NCBI GenBank assembly: GCA_922989275.2
Contig: OV277861.1
Span: forward strand, 18,748,540-18,812,539
Direction: 5' to 3'
Origin: Gari tellinella
Taxonomy: Eukaryota; Mollusca; Bivalvia; Cardiida; Psammobiidae
DNA length: 64,000 bases
Both the position numbers and the translations under genes were made by a program. The notes beneath the pieces were generated by a model that worked only from the letters and a program-made list of their open reading frames with translations, was not told the origin of the DNA and made no database searches. Below, piece after piece: positions 1-10,690 of the stretch; the first letter of the stretch is position 1, and every line of letters starts with the position of its first letter.

Positions 1-138
1 TTAAAACAATGTGACAGTTAAAACAGAAAGCTCCTTTAGGAGCTTTCTGTTTTACTGTCACATTGTCTTAAGCAATCACCTGTCGTAAATGCATAATAAT
101 TAACACAATTAAGTGGTCGTAATAGAGAGGTTTTACTG
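1..138. mobile_element. Family E MITE, right part (cut by window edge)
   Basis: A near-perfect hairpin (AAACAGAAAGCTCC / GGAGCTTTCTGTTT) is followed by the family E right end AGAGAGGTTTTACTG. Full copies elsewhere in the window (for example 15360-15567) show the missing left end. The terminus resembles those of pogo/Tigger-type MITEs. Confidence 0.7.
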
Positions 139-262
139 TGTGTCATATGTTTCTATCGATTTAAACGCTGTACATATAGATCTAGTAAACTTACATACCT
201 GGGCATAAATACATTGTACATATAGTGTTTTATCTTTACAGTCGTTTATCGTGTTATCTGTA

Positions 263-506
263 CAGTGGAGAATCTGTTATTCTTTCCCGTTTAAACGCAA
301 ACGTACGCAAACGCAAATCACTAAAACGTAGAAAAGTACAACTTTTGGACTTTTGATAATTCTTGTTTATCAAGGTGGCAAACAGTTTGGAGCCTGATCA
401 GACGCCGGGTTACCCGGCGTCTGATCTGGCTCCAAACTGTCTGCACTGCAAATAATAGTTTTAGCGTAAACGAGTTTATTGGGAAAGAATAACAGATTCT
501 CCACTG
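263..506. mobile_element. Family A MITE, copy 1
   Basis: The ends are inverted (CAGTGGAGAATCTG) and flanked by TA on both sides. A central palindrome around GCCGGGTTACCCGGC carries arms containing TCAGACGCCGG. The same structure recurs at 2201, 23218 and 46466. TA flanks suggest a Tc1/mariner-type target. No coding capacity is seen. Confidence 0.8.
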
Positions 507-841
507 TATTATAAGTAACTTGGACACATCTTAGGTGCTTTCTGCATTATTTTTGTCCTACGTTAAACTGCTGCGTCTGGTTAACAGTGCCAAAATATTG
601 CATGGTCTATAAAATTTAATACGATTAACGGTAAAATCTAACTTACTACATTTGTAGTAAGCGTTAAACTTAACATAAACCTCCTGTTGAGCTATTAATA
701 ATCTATTGTACATAAAACAATACACCGGGATCCTCTAAACAATACAATTCCCCGGGTTTCCCTGAATTTTTGCAAATTTTTAAAATTTCTTGTAGTTTAT
801 TAATAAAATGTGGAAAAAATCATTGTCTGCCAAAAATTATA

Positions 842-923
842 CGCTGCGAGCAGGGTTCGAACCTGCGCGGGAAATTCCCATTGGATTTCAAGTCCAACGC
901 CTTAACCACTCGGCCATCACAGC
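842..923 (-). tRNA. tRNA-Ser (anticodon UGA)
   Basis: The minus strand folds as a class II tRNA. The acceptor stem is GCTGTGA paired with TCGCAGC, and the discriminator is G. The anticodon stem-loop TTGGACTTGAAATCCAA places TGA at the anticodon, the variable arm is long, and the T-loop is GGTTCGAACCC. The serine-type long variable arm and intact stems argue for a real gene rather than a SINE head. Surrounding sequence shows no repeat tail. Confidence 0.93.
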
Positions 924-1259
924 TATATAAATATACACTTACATCGGTTAGACTAAAATTATATACATTATTTTAGTGGTAATTGCACAAGATAAACATT
1001 TTCCTGTCGTTCTTTACTGTCTTATGCAAACATTAGGTTCCAAATCACACTCCGCGTTTCGCGGCTGATCTGAATCAAAAATGTTTGACTAGATCTACTC
1101 GTCTTTAGGTTTCATGTAGATCTATTCAAAATTGTACAAATCTGTCTTTAACCAATTTTGCCGACGACAATTTAAAGTAGACGATATTACGGCGGGATAA
1201 GGGTTTATATATAACTGAATTGCGCAACCTATCCCATCACATTATCACATTTATAAATA

Positions 1260-1573
1260 CAGTGCTCCCTCTCTACAACGTCACCAAATGGGAGACAACG
1301 AATGTGTGTGTTGTTGGAGGGGGGGGGGGGGGGGTATATGAAGGGAAATTGGCTTGTATTTGCAAATTGGCTTGTATTTGCAAACAGCAAATAACAGCAA
1401 TAACAGTATTCTGTCAATACATGTATTTTTTATGTCACTTTGAGAAAATCAGCAGACGAAAAAGTTAAGCAGACGATATCTCAACAGTAAATGCGTTGGA
1501 CATAGTTGTTCTGTTTAGGGAATTGTGGCAAGGGTCGTTGTAAAGAGGGAGTCGTTGTAGGGAGGGAGCACTG
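1260..1573. mobile_element. Family F MITE, copy 1
   Basis: The ends are CAGTGCTCCCTCTCTACAAC and an inverted GGGAGGGAGCACTG, with TA flanks. An internal run of about 18 G begins near 1318. Related copies sit at 44695-45024 and 47692-48031. Confidence 0.75.
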
Positions 1574-1907
1574 TACGAACATGCCTATATTATATAGATC
1601 TACAGTGCTGATTGCAACTACATTACATAACAGTTTGTATTCTCATCAGGCGTCATGTACACACAAATTCTGACCAGAATCCAAATTGCTTGTCACTTTG
1701 GTCTATCTTATGAAAATATAATTCTAGATCTACGTATGCATGAGTTAGTTTCATAATTATTTAAGGTAGTAGGCCACTAGTATAGAACGACATTTGACAA
1801 GAATTTCGTCGGTCAAAAAATCGACATTTAATTATTGAAAGTACATGTAGATATAGTTTTGCTTGCGACCAGTTTTGGCGGCAATGACGTGATTTAACAG
1901 ATTAACA

Positions 1908-2138
1908 GTACAATAAACCTCTCTATTATACGAACATTAAAAAGAAGGCTAGTTGACTGTATGACAGACAGGTGACAGCTTATATCAAGGTGCAAGTTAA
2001 ACAGAAAGCTCCTAAAGGAACTTTCTGTTTTACGTCCCCCTTGCTTTAAGCAGCAATTAGCATATTCTGGTAATAATTCATATATCTTAATGAAGTGCTA
2101 GTAAGAGAGACATGGTCGTAATATAGAGGTTTTACTGT
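1908..2138. mobile_element. Family E MITE, copy 2
   Basis: The left end resembles CAGTAAAACCTCTCTA with small changes. A hairpin with GAAAGCTCC / GGAACTTTC follows, and the right end reads AGAGGTTTTACTG. Confidence 0.65.
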
Positions 2139-2200
2139 ACATAGCATTGATCTGGTGACTTGAGTGAATGTTGCTGAATGTGAGTCATACTCATGTGCTA

Positions 2201-2455
2201 CAGTGGAGAAGACGTTATTCTTTCCCTTGTAAACGCAAACGAAACGCAAACGCAGCGCAATAAAATGTAGAAAATGGCAACTTTTTGTCAGTTCTGAACG
2301 CTCAATTTTAATCTGAATGGCAAACAGTTTGGAGCCTGATCAGACGCCGGGTTGCCCGGCGTCTGATCTGGCTTCAAACTGTTTGCAATTGAAATCATCG
2401 TTTTAATATTTAACATGAACGCGTTTATTGGGAAAGAGTTACGTTTTCTTCACTG
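2201..2455. mobile_element. Family A MITE, copy 2
   Basis: This copy has the same inverted ends, TA flanks and GC-rich central palindrome as the copy at 263-506, with moderate divergence. Confidence 0.75.
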
Positions 2456-3280
2456 TATTGTCGATGGGTATTTTAGACGTGTCTGGCATCGATTGTTTGG
2501 CAGTAATTAATATAGATCGTTTAAAGTTCGGTTACGTCTCAGAGACAAATGTCTAGAGTCAACTATTCTATATATTTTCAGTTCAAGCAGACAACTGGCC
2601 ATAGTATACAAAACAAGGAATGTGCCACAGTAAAAGACAGAATTCCAATAGACATTAACAATCAAATCAAAATGTAGTTTTATCATTAAAGGGAAATAAA
2701 TCTTGCAAGAGTATCTAATGAAGTGTTCAGTTGCTCCCCTTAAAACGTCTTTAACAACATCAACGAATAGAAGTTTATATGCATGTAGCTTATAACATTC
2801 ATTTGTGTGTATACTATTTGTCTTTACCTTTTAACAGAGACTCATATTAGTATTTATAACACCTCGCTTTGAGTTACAAGTTAATATTTTTTGAGTTACA
2901 ATGTTAATTTAAAAAATGTAACATTTTGCATATTATTTACATCGATCCAAAAAACTTCACTGTCACTCTATGACATTGCTATCTGAGCTATGCGGCATTC
3001 TTTTGCTAGAAGACATTCTTTGGAATGTCACATAGGGGAAAGTAACTCTAATGTATCTTGATCTCTGTCATTATATGAAATTCTTTTGCTATGTGACATT
3101 CTTTTGAATGTCACATAGGGGCAAATAACTCTTGTTTCTTGACTTTCGTTCTGTATTATTAATTAATAGCACTTTGCTTCTTATTATTTTATATTAAATA
3201 TTTCTATATCACGGCACCAATATCGAAATGGTCGGAAGAGAAATAAGTAATGCGTTGTGTCTTCAATCTACTTTGTCATA
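2456..3280. other. AT-rich intergenic stretch, no gene seen
   Basis: I see no coding signal. A short unit ending GAATGTCACATAGGGG occurs twice (near 3022-3042 and 3104-3122), suggesting a small local duplication. Confidence 0.5.
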
Positions 3281-3291
3281 ACCACATGTGC

Positions 3292-3452
3292 TTGTATTGT
3301 ATGTATGTAACCTCTGTGTATCTGTATCGTTTATTTTTAATTTTTTTAATTATTTTAATTATTTTTTAGGTAGACTAGCTATTGCACCTCTGTTGTTGTA
3401 TATATATTTTTTAATCATCTACATACACAGAGGTAACATACATACAATACAG
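3292..3452. repeat. Inverted repeat, ~37-bp arms
   Basis: Arms containing ATGTATGTAACCTCTGTGTA (about 3300-3322) are repeated inverted at about 3420-3450, around an AT-rich loop of about 90 bp. This is a hairpin-forming element, possibly a decayed MITE. Confidence 0.6.
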
Positions 3453-3827
3453 GCACCTGTAGTAATATGTTTTTCTGCTTTCTTTCTTGTAATGATCAGG
3501 AACGTATAAACGTTGACCACCTAAAGTGGTTTGCCACCAATAGAGGGCAAGATGACAGACACGTGATAACGTGAAGACAGAGATCACGCGAGATTTCGTT
3601 TTGTTTCGAGTCCCTCTAATGTACGTTCCTGTAATGATATATAAACAATGTGACGTCGTTTCCCGCGTTACGTGCACAGCGGCGCTTAATTGTTATTCGC
3701 AACATATTTTATAAAATACGAATGAAACGATTCCAAAGCCTCGATTGATAAACTCGGTCAATGATTTATCATTATTTATGGTATCCATGGTCGCTGGCTC
3801 GGTGTAATAAAATAAATATTAGATGAC

Positions 3828-3941
3828 AGTTTGCGTTACTTCAAATTGTCAACCCTCGAAAACAAGAAAGTCACCCTCGGCTTCGCCTCGGGTGACATTC
3901 TGTTTCGCGGGTTGACAATTTGAATGTCATACAAACTGCCT
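3828..3941. repeat. Palindromic foldback element
   Basis: Outer arms CAGTTTG / CAAACTG, inner arms CAAATTGTCAACCC / GGGTTGACAATTTG, and a central CCTCGGCTTCGCCTCGGG palindrome. This is a MITE-like foldback of about 110 bp. Confidence 0.65.
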
Positions 3942-4138
3942 CCTGATATTTATATAAAATGTCTCTGTTAGAACCACAGGGCTACCATAATTTGCTTATA
4001 AAAATCCTAAGATTTCCAAATTTTCAATCGCGATTTTAGGAAACGTACCTTTAACCACGGAATTATACAAGATATAATTATGTGCTTTAACCCTTTAGCT
4101 GCCATTTTCTATGACACTAACATAATTATGCAAACTAA

Positions 4139-5885
4139 TAAATGCGTTTACGCTAAAACTATTATTTCCAGTGCAAACAGTTTGGAGGCTCCAAACTGCT
4201 TGCCACTCAGATAAAAATGAAAAAGTCAGAATTATAAGAAGTCGCCCCTGTCCTCTGTTCTATATTCCAAATGTCACTAGAAACTGGAATAGTCCCCGAC
4301 GACTGGAAACACGCTATTATAGCTCCAATTTTCAAGAAAGGCCAAAAGTCAAAACCAAGTAATTACCGGCCGATCTCACTAACCTGTATCGCCTCCAAAT
4401 TAATGGAACACATTATTGTCTCTAACATCATGGAATATTTTGACGCTCACAACATACTCAGTCCACAACAGCATAGTTTCAGATCCGGACATAGCTGTGA
4501 GACTCAACTCATTGGTTTCATCCAAGAACTTGCTGACAATTTAGATCAAGGCAAACAAACAGATGTAATCATAATGGATTTTAGTCAAGCTTTCGATAAG
4601 GTTGACCACCACAAACTTACTCACAAACTCAAAGGTCTAGGTATAAACAAAAATGTCTTTCCTAAGAAATAGATCTCAGCAAGTCCTTGTAGAGGGTGAA
4701 ATCTCTGAGTCGCTCCCTGTCATGTCCGGAGTTCCCAAAGGTTTAGTACTAGGTCCATCTTTATTTCTAGCCTATATCAATGATCTGCCAAGTTCAATTA
4801 AAAGTAGAGCACGTCTGTTCGCTGATGACACCATAGTCTACTTAACCATCAACTCGCATTCACAAGCAGAAACACTACAGCAAGATCTACACAGTCTAGA
4901 GGCCTGGGAAAAAGATTGGGTAATGGAGTTTAATCCCGACAAATGCGAGGTACTTAGGATTCACCGCAAAAGAAGCCAACTCATATACCCCTATAAACTG
5001 CATGGAACAGAACTAAAATCTACAGAAAATGCTAAGTATTTAGGAATAAACTTTAACAAATCTTTGACATGGGCAAATCACATTAACAATGTAACATCTA
5101 AGGCTAATAACACTCTTCGATTTATAAAAAGAAATGTAAAAACTGAAAATAAACAAATGAAAGAAGCAGCCTACAAAACATATGTCCGTCCCCATGTTGA
5201 ATATTGCTCTACAATCTGGCATCCTTGGCAGCAGTATCTAACACATAGGATAGAAAAGGTTCAAAGATCGGCAGCTCGTTATGTCTTTAATAATAACTAA
5301 TATACAAGTAGCGTCACAGAAATGTTAAATGCACTGAATTGGAGAACACTTGAGCAAAGAAGAAATCACTCTTCTTTGGTCATATTTTTCAAAATCAGAT
5401 ACAACTTAGTAGCTGTTGACCATAACCATCTCACTCAGACAATTTCAATTTGAAACCTCAACTACCTGATCCCTTTTTCCACGGAGAAATTTCTCCATGC
5501 TTTTTCCAAAACTCAAAGCCACCTTACATCTTTCTTCCCAAGAACAATCAGGCGTTGGAAGTTGGAACGGTCTACCAGAACATGTGCAGTCTAGTCCAGA
5601 CTTAGAGTCGTTTATTCTTTGTCTGACTGCACAATGTCATTAATAAATGACATCTATTGTTTTTAACTGGCTTTGGGTCCTTTTATCTTTTAACTTGCAC
5701 ATCTTAACCATTTCTTTAAACCTTGCACACTGTTTCCTAACAGCACCTGTCAATAATAATCGGTGATCGATTGTCGACAGTACAAAGTAGAAGTATATAA
5801 AAAAAACAAGTTGTCCTTTTCTACACTTTAAATAGTGTTTTGCGTTTCGTTTGCGTTTAAACGGGAAAGAATAACGTGTTCTCCA
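4139..5885. mobile_element. Family A MITE, copy 3, split by a LINE fragment
   Basis: Sequence at 4139-4240 matches the left internal part of family A in the orientation of the copy at 46466 (GCGTTTACGCTAAAACTATTA, then a shortened GTTTGGAGGCTCCAAAC palindrome). Sequence at about 5805-5885 matches the right part and ends TCTCCACTG. Between them lies LINE-derived sequence. Confidence 0.65.
4271..5640 (+). pseudogene. LINE reverse transcriptase fragment, CR1/Jockey-like
   Basis: This is a 5'-truncated non-LTR reverse transcriptase. The first frame (4271-4672) shows the fingers/palm region: GIVPDDWKHAIIAPIFKKG, NYRPISLT, then MDFSQAFDKVDH. The second frame (4653-5300) shows SGVPKGLVLGPSLFLAYIND, the catalytic box FADD (about 4818-4829), and the thumb, ending in KVQRSAARYVFNN. 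A frameshift with loss of roughly a dozen residues separates GINKN from FLRNRSQ. An in-frame TAA at 5298-5300 interrupts a C-terminal extension that continues in frame for about 45 more codons. Proline-Gln-Gly, usual in this family, reads Pro-Lys-Gly. The element is therefore dead. A 3'-tail motif (about 5735-5800) is echoed near 7018-7070. The exact clade cannot be fixed by eye. Confidence 0.9.
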
Positions 5886-5888
5886 CTG

Positions 5889-6497
5889 TATATAATTCAA
5901 TTTTCTATTTTGTAGTGATATTAATCTTTATTGTATGTAGATCGAGGTTTATACTGTACTCTCTGGTAAAACAAGATACACACCTTTTTCGGTGATACTC
6001 ATTCCGCTCAATAAACCCCTTTCCGATAGTATTCATATATCCAATTACTGATCCGTCTCGCCAAACGCTCAAATAGCTGAAAGCGTGCACTCGTGCTGAA
6101 CAAAGATTAGAGTCGTCTCGATGATTTTAAGAAATTAAGTACAGAAAACAAAGCACACCATGCAGATGAAGTCCCAAGGAAGGTACCAAGTGTTTTCGAT
6201 CTTCAAAATTGTTGGATCATAGGTAGTAAAAGGCATTGTTTGCTCGATAATTGCTCATACTATTTTAATTGGTAAATCCTTTCGCGGGAAATATACTTCG
6301 GCCCGCATGCTGATCGTACTCGCCCAAGTCTGTAAACAGAATATAGATAATATTGAACTCAGTTTATCTTTTAAGTCACTAGGTGTTTCCATTGAAGTTA
6401 AATTCTTAATATTCACATTGAAACGTTCGCCCTGTATCGCCTATAAGCTATATGGAACCTAAGGTTATTCAAAGGGTTTATTCGTGGTCTTTAAACC
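5889..6497. other. Intergenic stretch, no gene seen
   Basis: This is AT-rich sequence with no convincing coding region, repeat or RNA gene. Confidence 0.4.
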
Positions 6498-6535
6498 TGT
6501 AGCCGGGTTTAGTATATGATTTAATTTATGTAAGC

Positions 6536-6608
6536 GGCCCGGTGGTTCAGTCAGTAGAACACTTGCCCTGTAAGCAAGGGGTCCCGGGTTCGAACCCCGG
6601 TCTGGCTG
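6536..6608 (+). other. tRNA-like sequence (Thr-UGU-like) in first terminal repeat
   Basis: Acceptor-like GGCCCGG / TCTGGCT with one mismatch and G-U pairs. D-arm GTTCAGTCAGTAGAAC. Anticodon stem CTTGC/GCAAG with loop CCTGTAA (position 33 is C, not T). T-arm CCGGGTTCGAACCCCGG. It keeps internal A- and B-box promoter signals but is probably not a functional tRNA, since U33 is missing and it lies in a repeat. Confidence 0.7.
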
Positions 6609-6809
6609 CATATTTTTCACACCATGTTACATTTGGCGCCCAACGTAAATAACCCGTAGGATAATATGTAACTCGTAGAGTGTACAGAAATAATAATAAG
6701 AAACTCGTGGAGTGTTCTTTAGTAAGACTTTGGGACAAATTCTTGTGTAGAGGGGGTGTGTGTAGCCGGGTTTAGTATATTATTTAAATGGTGAGAGATT
6801 TATGTAAGC

Positions 6810-6882
6810 GGCCCGGTGGTTCAGTCGGTAGAACACTTGCCCTGTAAGCAAGGGGTCCATGGTTCGAACCCCGGTCTGGCTG
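6810..6882 (+). other. tRNA-like sequence in second terminal repeat
   Basis: This is nearly identical to the module at 6536-6608. The D-loop has CGG instead of CAG, and the T-stem reads CATGG instead of CCGGG, weakening pairing. Confidence 0.7.
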
Positions 6883-7017
6883 CATATTTTTTATTTTTCT
6901 CACCATATACTGTTTTTAACAGATATACATGTGCATGAAGGACTGAAGTTTACAGTTAAAAAATATAACTGAACTTCAGGCTTTTATGCACATAACATTT
7001 TTAGCGAACTTTTTCCT

Positions 7018-7075
7018 CACAGCGCCTGCCAGCTATAATCGTGATTGATTGTTCGGCAGAAACAAGTTGAAGTGA
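7018..7075 (+). repeat. LINE 3'-tail-like fragment
   Basis: CACAGCGCCTGCCAG..ATAATCGTGATTGATTG resembles the tail after the LINE at 5735-5790 (AACAGCACCTGTCAATAATA then ATCGGTGATCGATTG). It may be a severely 5'-truncated LINE copy or a partner SINE tail. Confidence 0.35.
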
Positions 7076-7238
7076 AGGTTTACTGAACAACTTAAGAGTA
7101 CTCACCGACTGCTTGCCAGGACTTGCTAATATAAACCCCCAAAGATCACATCCAGGGCAGCTACTCTCACCCTAATCTGCTTTCCACCCTTGTCTGAATG
7201 ATCATCTAAGTGTTTCCCCTTGGACGTTGGATGGTTAT

Positions 7239-7488
7239 TAACCCATTAACCCATAGCCTGCTTCTAGTTTTGAAGACAGATGACCACTTTAAGCAGGTTG
7301 AAAGTAAAGCAGAATGCGCCTTAGTGCGCATTCTGCTTTACTTTCAGCCTGCCTTAAGCTGCGACCTACTAGAATATAGAAAATATTATGATACAAATTT
7401 ATGACTGTATAAATCAGAACTATTTTCTTCAGTGGAATGAATAAAAGGTGTCAAAAGTCGTATTTGTGGGGTAATGGGTCAACCCAGT
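7239..7488. mobile_element. Family B MITE, copy 1
   Basis: The ends are inverted (CCCATTAACCCATAGCC / GGGGTAATGGG). The central palindrome has arms GAAAGTAAAGCAGAATGCGC / GCGCATTCTGCTTTACTTTC. A run of about 18 C follows at 7492-7510. Confidence 0.8.
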
Positions 7489-7673
7489 AACACCCCCCCC
7501 CCCCCCCCCCTCCAAATCTCCTGGTCTGGATCCACAATGAGAGCATAGTTATCTAATGCTTTGCTTTTCCCCTGAAACCCCAACACAGGACGTCAAGCTT
7601 CTCTTCGTCCGTCAACGACAACGCCCTTGACATACCGCCTAAATTGTGCAGACTAAAGTCAGCTCCCATTTTT

Positions 7674-8993
7674 AGCTCACCTGAGCCAAAGGCTCAGGAT
7701 GAGCTATTGTGACTGCTCTTCATCCGTCTGCCGTCGTCCGTCCACATTTTCAAACATCTCCTCAGAAACCACTGACCCGATTTCAACCAAACTTTGCCAG
7801 AAGCATCAGTGACATGGCGGAACGCAATGTTGTTCAAAGTTTTTGGCTAGAGTTATTCCCCTTGCTTTTGGACCAGTTTTTCTAACATGACCGTATAGAC
7901 AACATGGTCCTCTACCAAGATTGTTCAAATTATGACCCCGGGTCAAAAATGGCCCCGACCCGGGGCTTATCAGTTTTACATAGACTTATATAGGAAAACC
8001 TTTAAAAATCTTCTTCTCTGAAACTGTAAGGCAAAGATCTTTAATATTTGACATATAGCTTTGCCTTGTGGTCCTCTACCAAGATTGTTCAAGTTATGAC
8101 CCCCGGGCCAAAAAAGGCCCAACCCTCGGGCTTATCAGTTTTTCATAGGAAAACCTTTAAAAATCTTCTTCTCTGAAACCGTAAGGCCCAGATCATTTAT
8201 ATTTGACAGTTAGCTTTGCCTTATAGTCCTCTACCAAGATTGTTCAAATTATGACCCCCGGGTCAAAATTGGCCCCGCCCCGGGGCTTATCAGTTTTACA
8301 TAGACTTATATAGGAAAACCTTTAAAAATCTTCTTCTGAAACTGTAAGGCCCAGATCTTTAATATTGGACATATAGCTTTGCCTTGTGGTCCTCTACCAA
8401 GATTGTTCAAATTATGACCCCCAGGCCAAAAATGGCCCCGCCCTCAGGCTTATTAGTTTTTCATAGGAAAACCTTTAAAAATCTTAATCTCTGAAACCGT
8501 AAGGCCCAGATCATTTATATTTGACATGTAGCTTTGCCTATGGTCCTCTACAGTACTGAACCTTATTATATTAAATTGATAATCGCAAGCCAATTGCCAT
8601 CGAATCGGGCGCTTCAAAAAACAAATCCTACGTTTAAATACTTTAACGTGAATTTTCAGAAGCGGTTGTGACAAAAATGGAATCGAAAAAATTAACGAAG
8701 GCATATTTGCGAACATTTGTGAGATACACCACTCAAGAAAACTTATCCGAGGGTAGATTAGTATTTTGAAATCGCCATCGAATTGCAAGCGAATCGCAAA
8801 AATTGTTAATTTAATAAGATTCAGTACTGTACCAAGATTGTTCAAATTATGACCCCCGGATCAAATTTGGCCCCGCCCCGGGGCTTATCAGTTATATCAG
8901 CTATATCAAAATGTTGTCTTGTCCAGTCAGCTTCTATGGTACAATGTCTCAGGTGAGCGAAATGTGGCCCTCTGGGCCTCTTGTTTTCCATCA
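7674..8993. mobile_element. AGCTCACCT-ended element with internal tandem repeats (element J)
   Basis: The left end is AGCTCACCTGAGCC. The right end contains CAGGTGAGCGAAATGTGGCC and CTCTTGTTTT, giving inverted GCTCACCTGAG ends. Inside are about five tandem units of 160-175 bp, each containing GATTGTTCAAATTATGACCC and a GGCCCCGCCC/GGGGCTTATCAG motif. I see no transposase. The same architecture recurs at 61538-62983, and a truncated relative lies at 45418-45745. Confidence 0.65.
8551..8828. mobile_element. TA-target MITE (family K) inside element J
   Basis: Inverted ends CAGTACTGAACCTTATTA / TAATAAGATTCAGTACTG are flanked by TA (CTCTA..TACCAAG). Removing it restores the tandem unit CCTCTACCAAGATTG. 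A long minus-strand reading frame over it is a by-product of composition. Confidence 0.75.
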
Positions 8994-9208
8994 AAGTATA
9001 GATATTTTGGAAGGGAAACGAGGCACTTCTTCAGCCTCATCTCTTTGGCCGGCCCCCACTGGTTCAGGTGGCACGTCACGCTTGAGATATTCTTTCTAGA
9101 TCGCTGTCTCCTTTGCCGGTATCATAGACATTCATACTCTTGGACTCTGGTACCCTCTTCAGATCCTCGACCGTAACACTGGGCATGACCAAGGTCGGGT
9201 CTTCCCCC

Positions 9209-9290
9209 TTAAGGCACATTCTGCTTTACTTTCAACCTGCTTTAAGTACTCACCTGTCTTCAGAACTAGAAACGGGGTGGGGTTAATGGT
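9209..9290. mobile_element. Family B MITE, half copy
   Basis: GGCACATTCTGCTTTACTTT followed by CAACCTGCTTTAAG and CTTCAGAACTAGAAAC matches the right half of family B. It ends about 30 bp before the splice acceptor used by the F-box gene. Confidence 0.6.
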
Positions 9291-9374
9291 TTACTTATTT
9301 TGAATTTTGTCTCTTTCAGGTAAAAGACTGGTGCTGCTACTTAGAGAAAGCCCATTTATAAAGTGGCAGGAAAG

Positions 9375-10690
9375 ATGGAAGCTTGTGGCTCAACAGAATG
9401 TGATGAGGATAACTTGAACACTGAGGCTAATTCTCCTAGTAGTCATCAAACTGATGTGGCGGAGTCTTTGTCTGAAAACTTCAACAGTAGCAATCCTTCA
9501 AATGTAGACACAGTTACAAGACCTGCACTGACAAGCTGTAATCACGAAGTCAAGACTGAAATAAACAATGATTTTGAAAATTCTGTAGGTACAGTTCAAT
9601 GTAATGAACCAATGGAAAATGATCCAAATCTGAACAGTAGCAATCCTTCAAATGAAGATGCAGTTATTAGACCACTGACAAGCTGTAATGAAGAAACCAG
9701 GACTGACATGCACAATGATTCTGAAAAATCGAATTCTGTAGGTATGATTCAATGTATTGAACCAATGGAAAACGATCCAAATCTGAAAGATTTTAATAGT
9801 TTGATAATTACAGAATTTGAAGAATTTAGTGATAGAATACAAAGTTGTGTTGAACAGTTTGATAAAATGCATGATCAGCGTATAGAAGAAGTGGGGGAGT
9901 TTGAGAGATTAAGTATAAATGAAGAAGGAGATGTTTCCGATATTAGCTTTAATCCAGATGAGGCGCCACGGACGGTGCTGACGTGTAGTAGTACGGGAAA
10001 TACTTGTGATAATCCAATGCATTACAGTGGGTGCGAAATGTGGCGGAGTATCAATGGTAGAACTTATGAGAGAGTATGGGTACAGCCAAAATGTATGCAA
10101 ATCAGCTCGCATGAAAGACTTCACAGTAATGTGAACTACTTTGAGTTTCTTCCAGTAGAGCTAATAGTTAATATCTTCTCATACCTGTCCACCCAGGAGC
10201 TATGTCGTCATGTCAGCACTGTTTGTCGAAAATGGAGACAGATCTCACTAGACCAGAGCTTGTGGAAACACATCGATTTCAGCTCAAGTCCAGATATCTC
10301 GTCTTTGAATCTTTTATGGATAGTTCGAAGAACTCCTTTGTTACAGAGACTGAATCTGAGGGGCCGGTCATTGATCAAGCGTGCTGAAGTCGCCATCTTT
10401 ACAGAGTGTTGTCCAGGTCTTCAGGAAATTGACTTCGGCTTCTGTGATGGTCTTACAAGTGATATGATTAAAATGGTCTCGGAGAATTGCAAAGGTGTGA
10501 GAAAGTTGAATGTAGAAAAGTGTGAAAAACTGGATTATAGAGCTATTAGGTACATCTCAAGATGTAAGAAGCTGACACATCTGAACTTCTCACATTGTAG
10601 ACTTCAAGACTCGTCAGTTAAATATATGGCCAACCATCTGAACAATATCACTAGCATCAATCTAGATGGCATAGCTTACCTAACAGACAG
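9375..10690 (+). CDS. F-box/LRR gene, coding exon 1
   Basis: Encodes residues 1-438 plus two bases: the N-terminal acidic region, the F-box and the first LRRs. The exon begins at 9320 after CTCTTTCAG; bases 9320-9374 are 5' UTR. The donor is GACAG|GTACAAG. Without splicing, the frame runs on to 10766 into intron sequence that has no LRR character. Confidence 0.92.

Larger units (their letters stand above)
6498..6911 (+). mobile_element. Miniature LTR-like element (TRIM-like) with tRNA-like modules in both terminal repeats
   Basis: Two direct repeats both begin TGTAGCCGGGTTTAGTATAT (6498 and 6761). The first runs to about 6631 and ends ..GTTACA. Two bases later comes TGGCGCCCAACGT (6634-6646), which equals the first 13 bases of the known primer-binding site complementary to tRNA-Lys 3' ends. 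A G-rich tract (AGAGGGGG) lies just before the second repeat, where a polypurine tract would sit. The internal part is only about 130 bp and noncoding. The layout is that of a terminal-repeat retrotransposon in miniature. The second repeat diverges in its last ~15 bases, and I found no clear target-site duplication. A pair of tRNA-SINE monomers is the main alternative. Confidence 0.55.

Noticed and set aside
6534..6883. Two functional tRNA-Thr genes
   Set aside because: The loop lacks U33, the acceptor stem has mismatches, and both sit at the same place in a longer direct repeat.
8453..8845. 130-codon minus-strand open frame
   Set aside because: It spans a family K MITE and part of element J; its length comes from composition and the frame crosses element boundaries.
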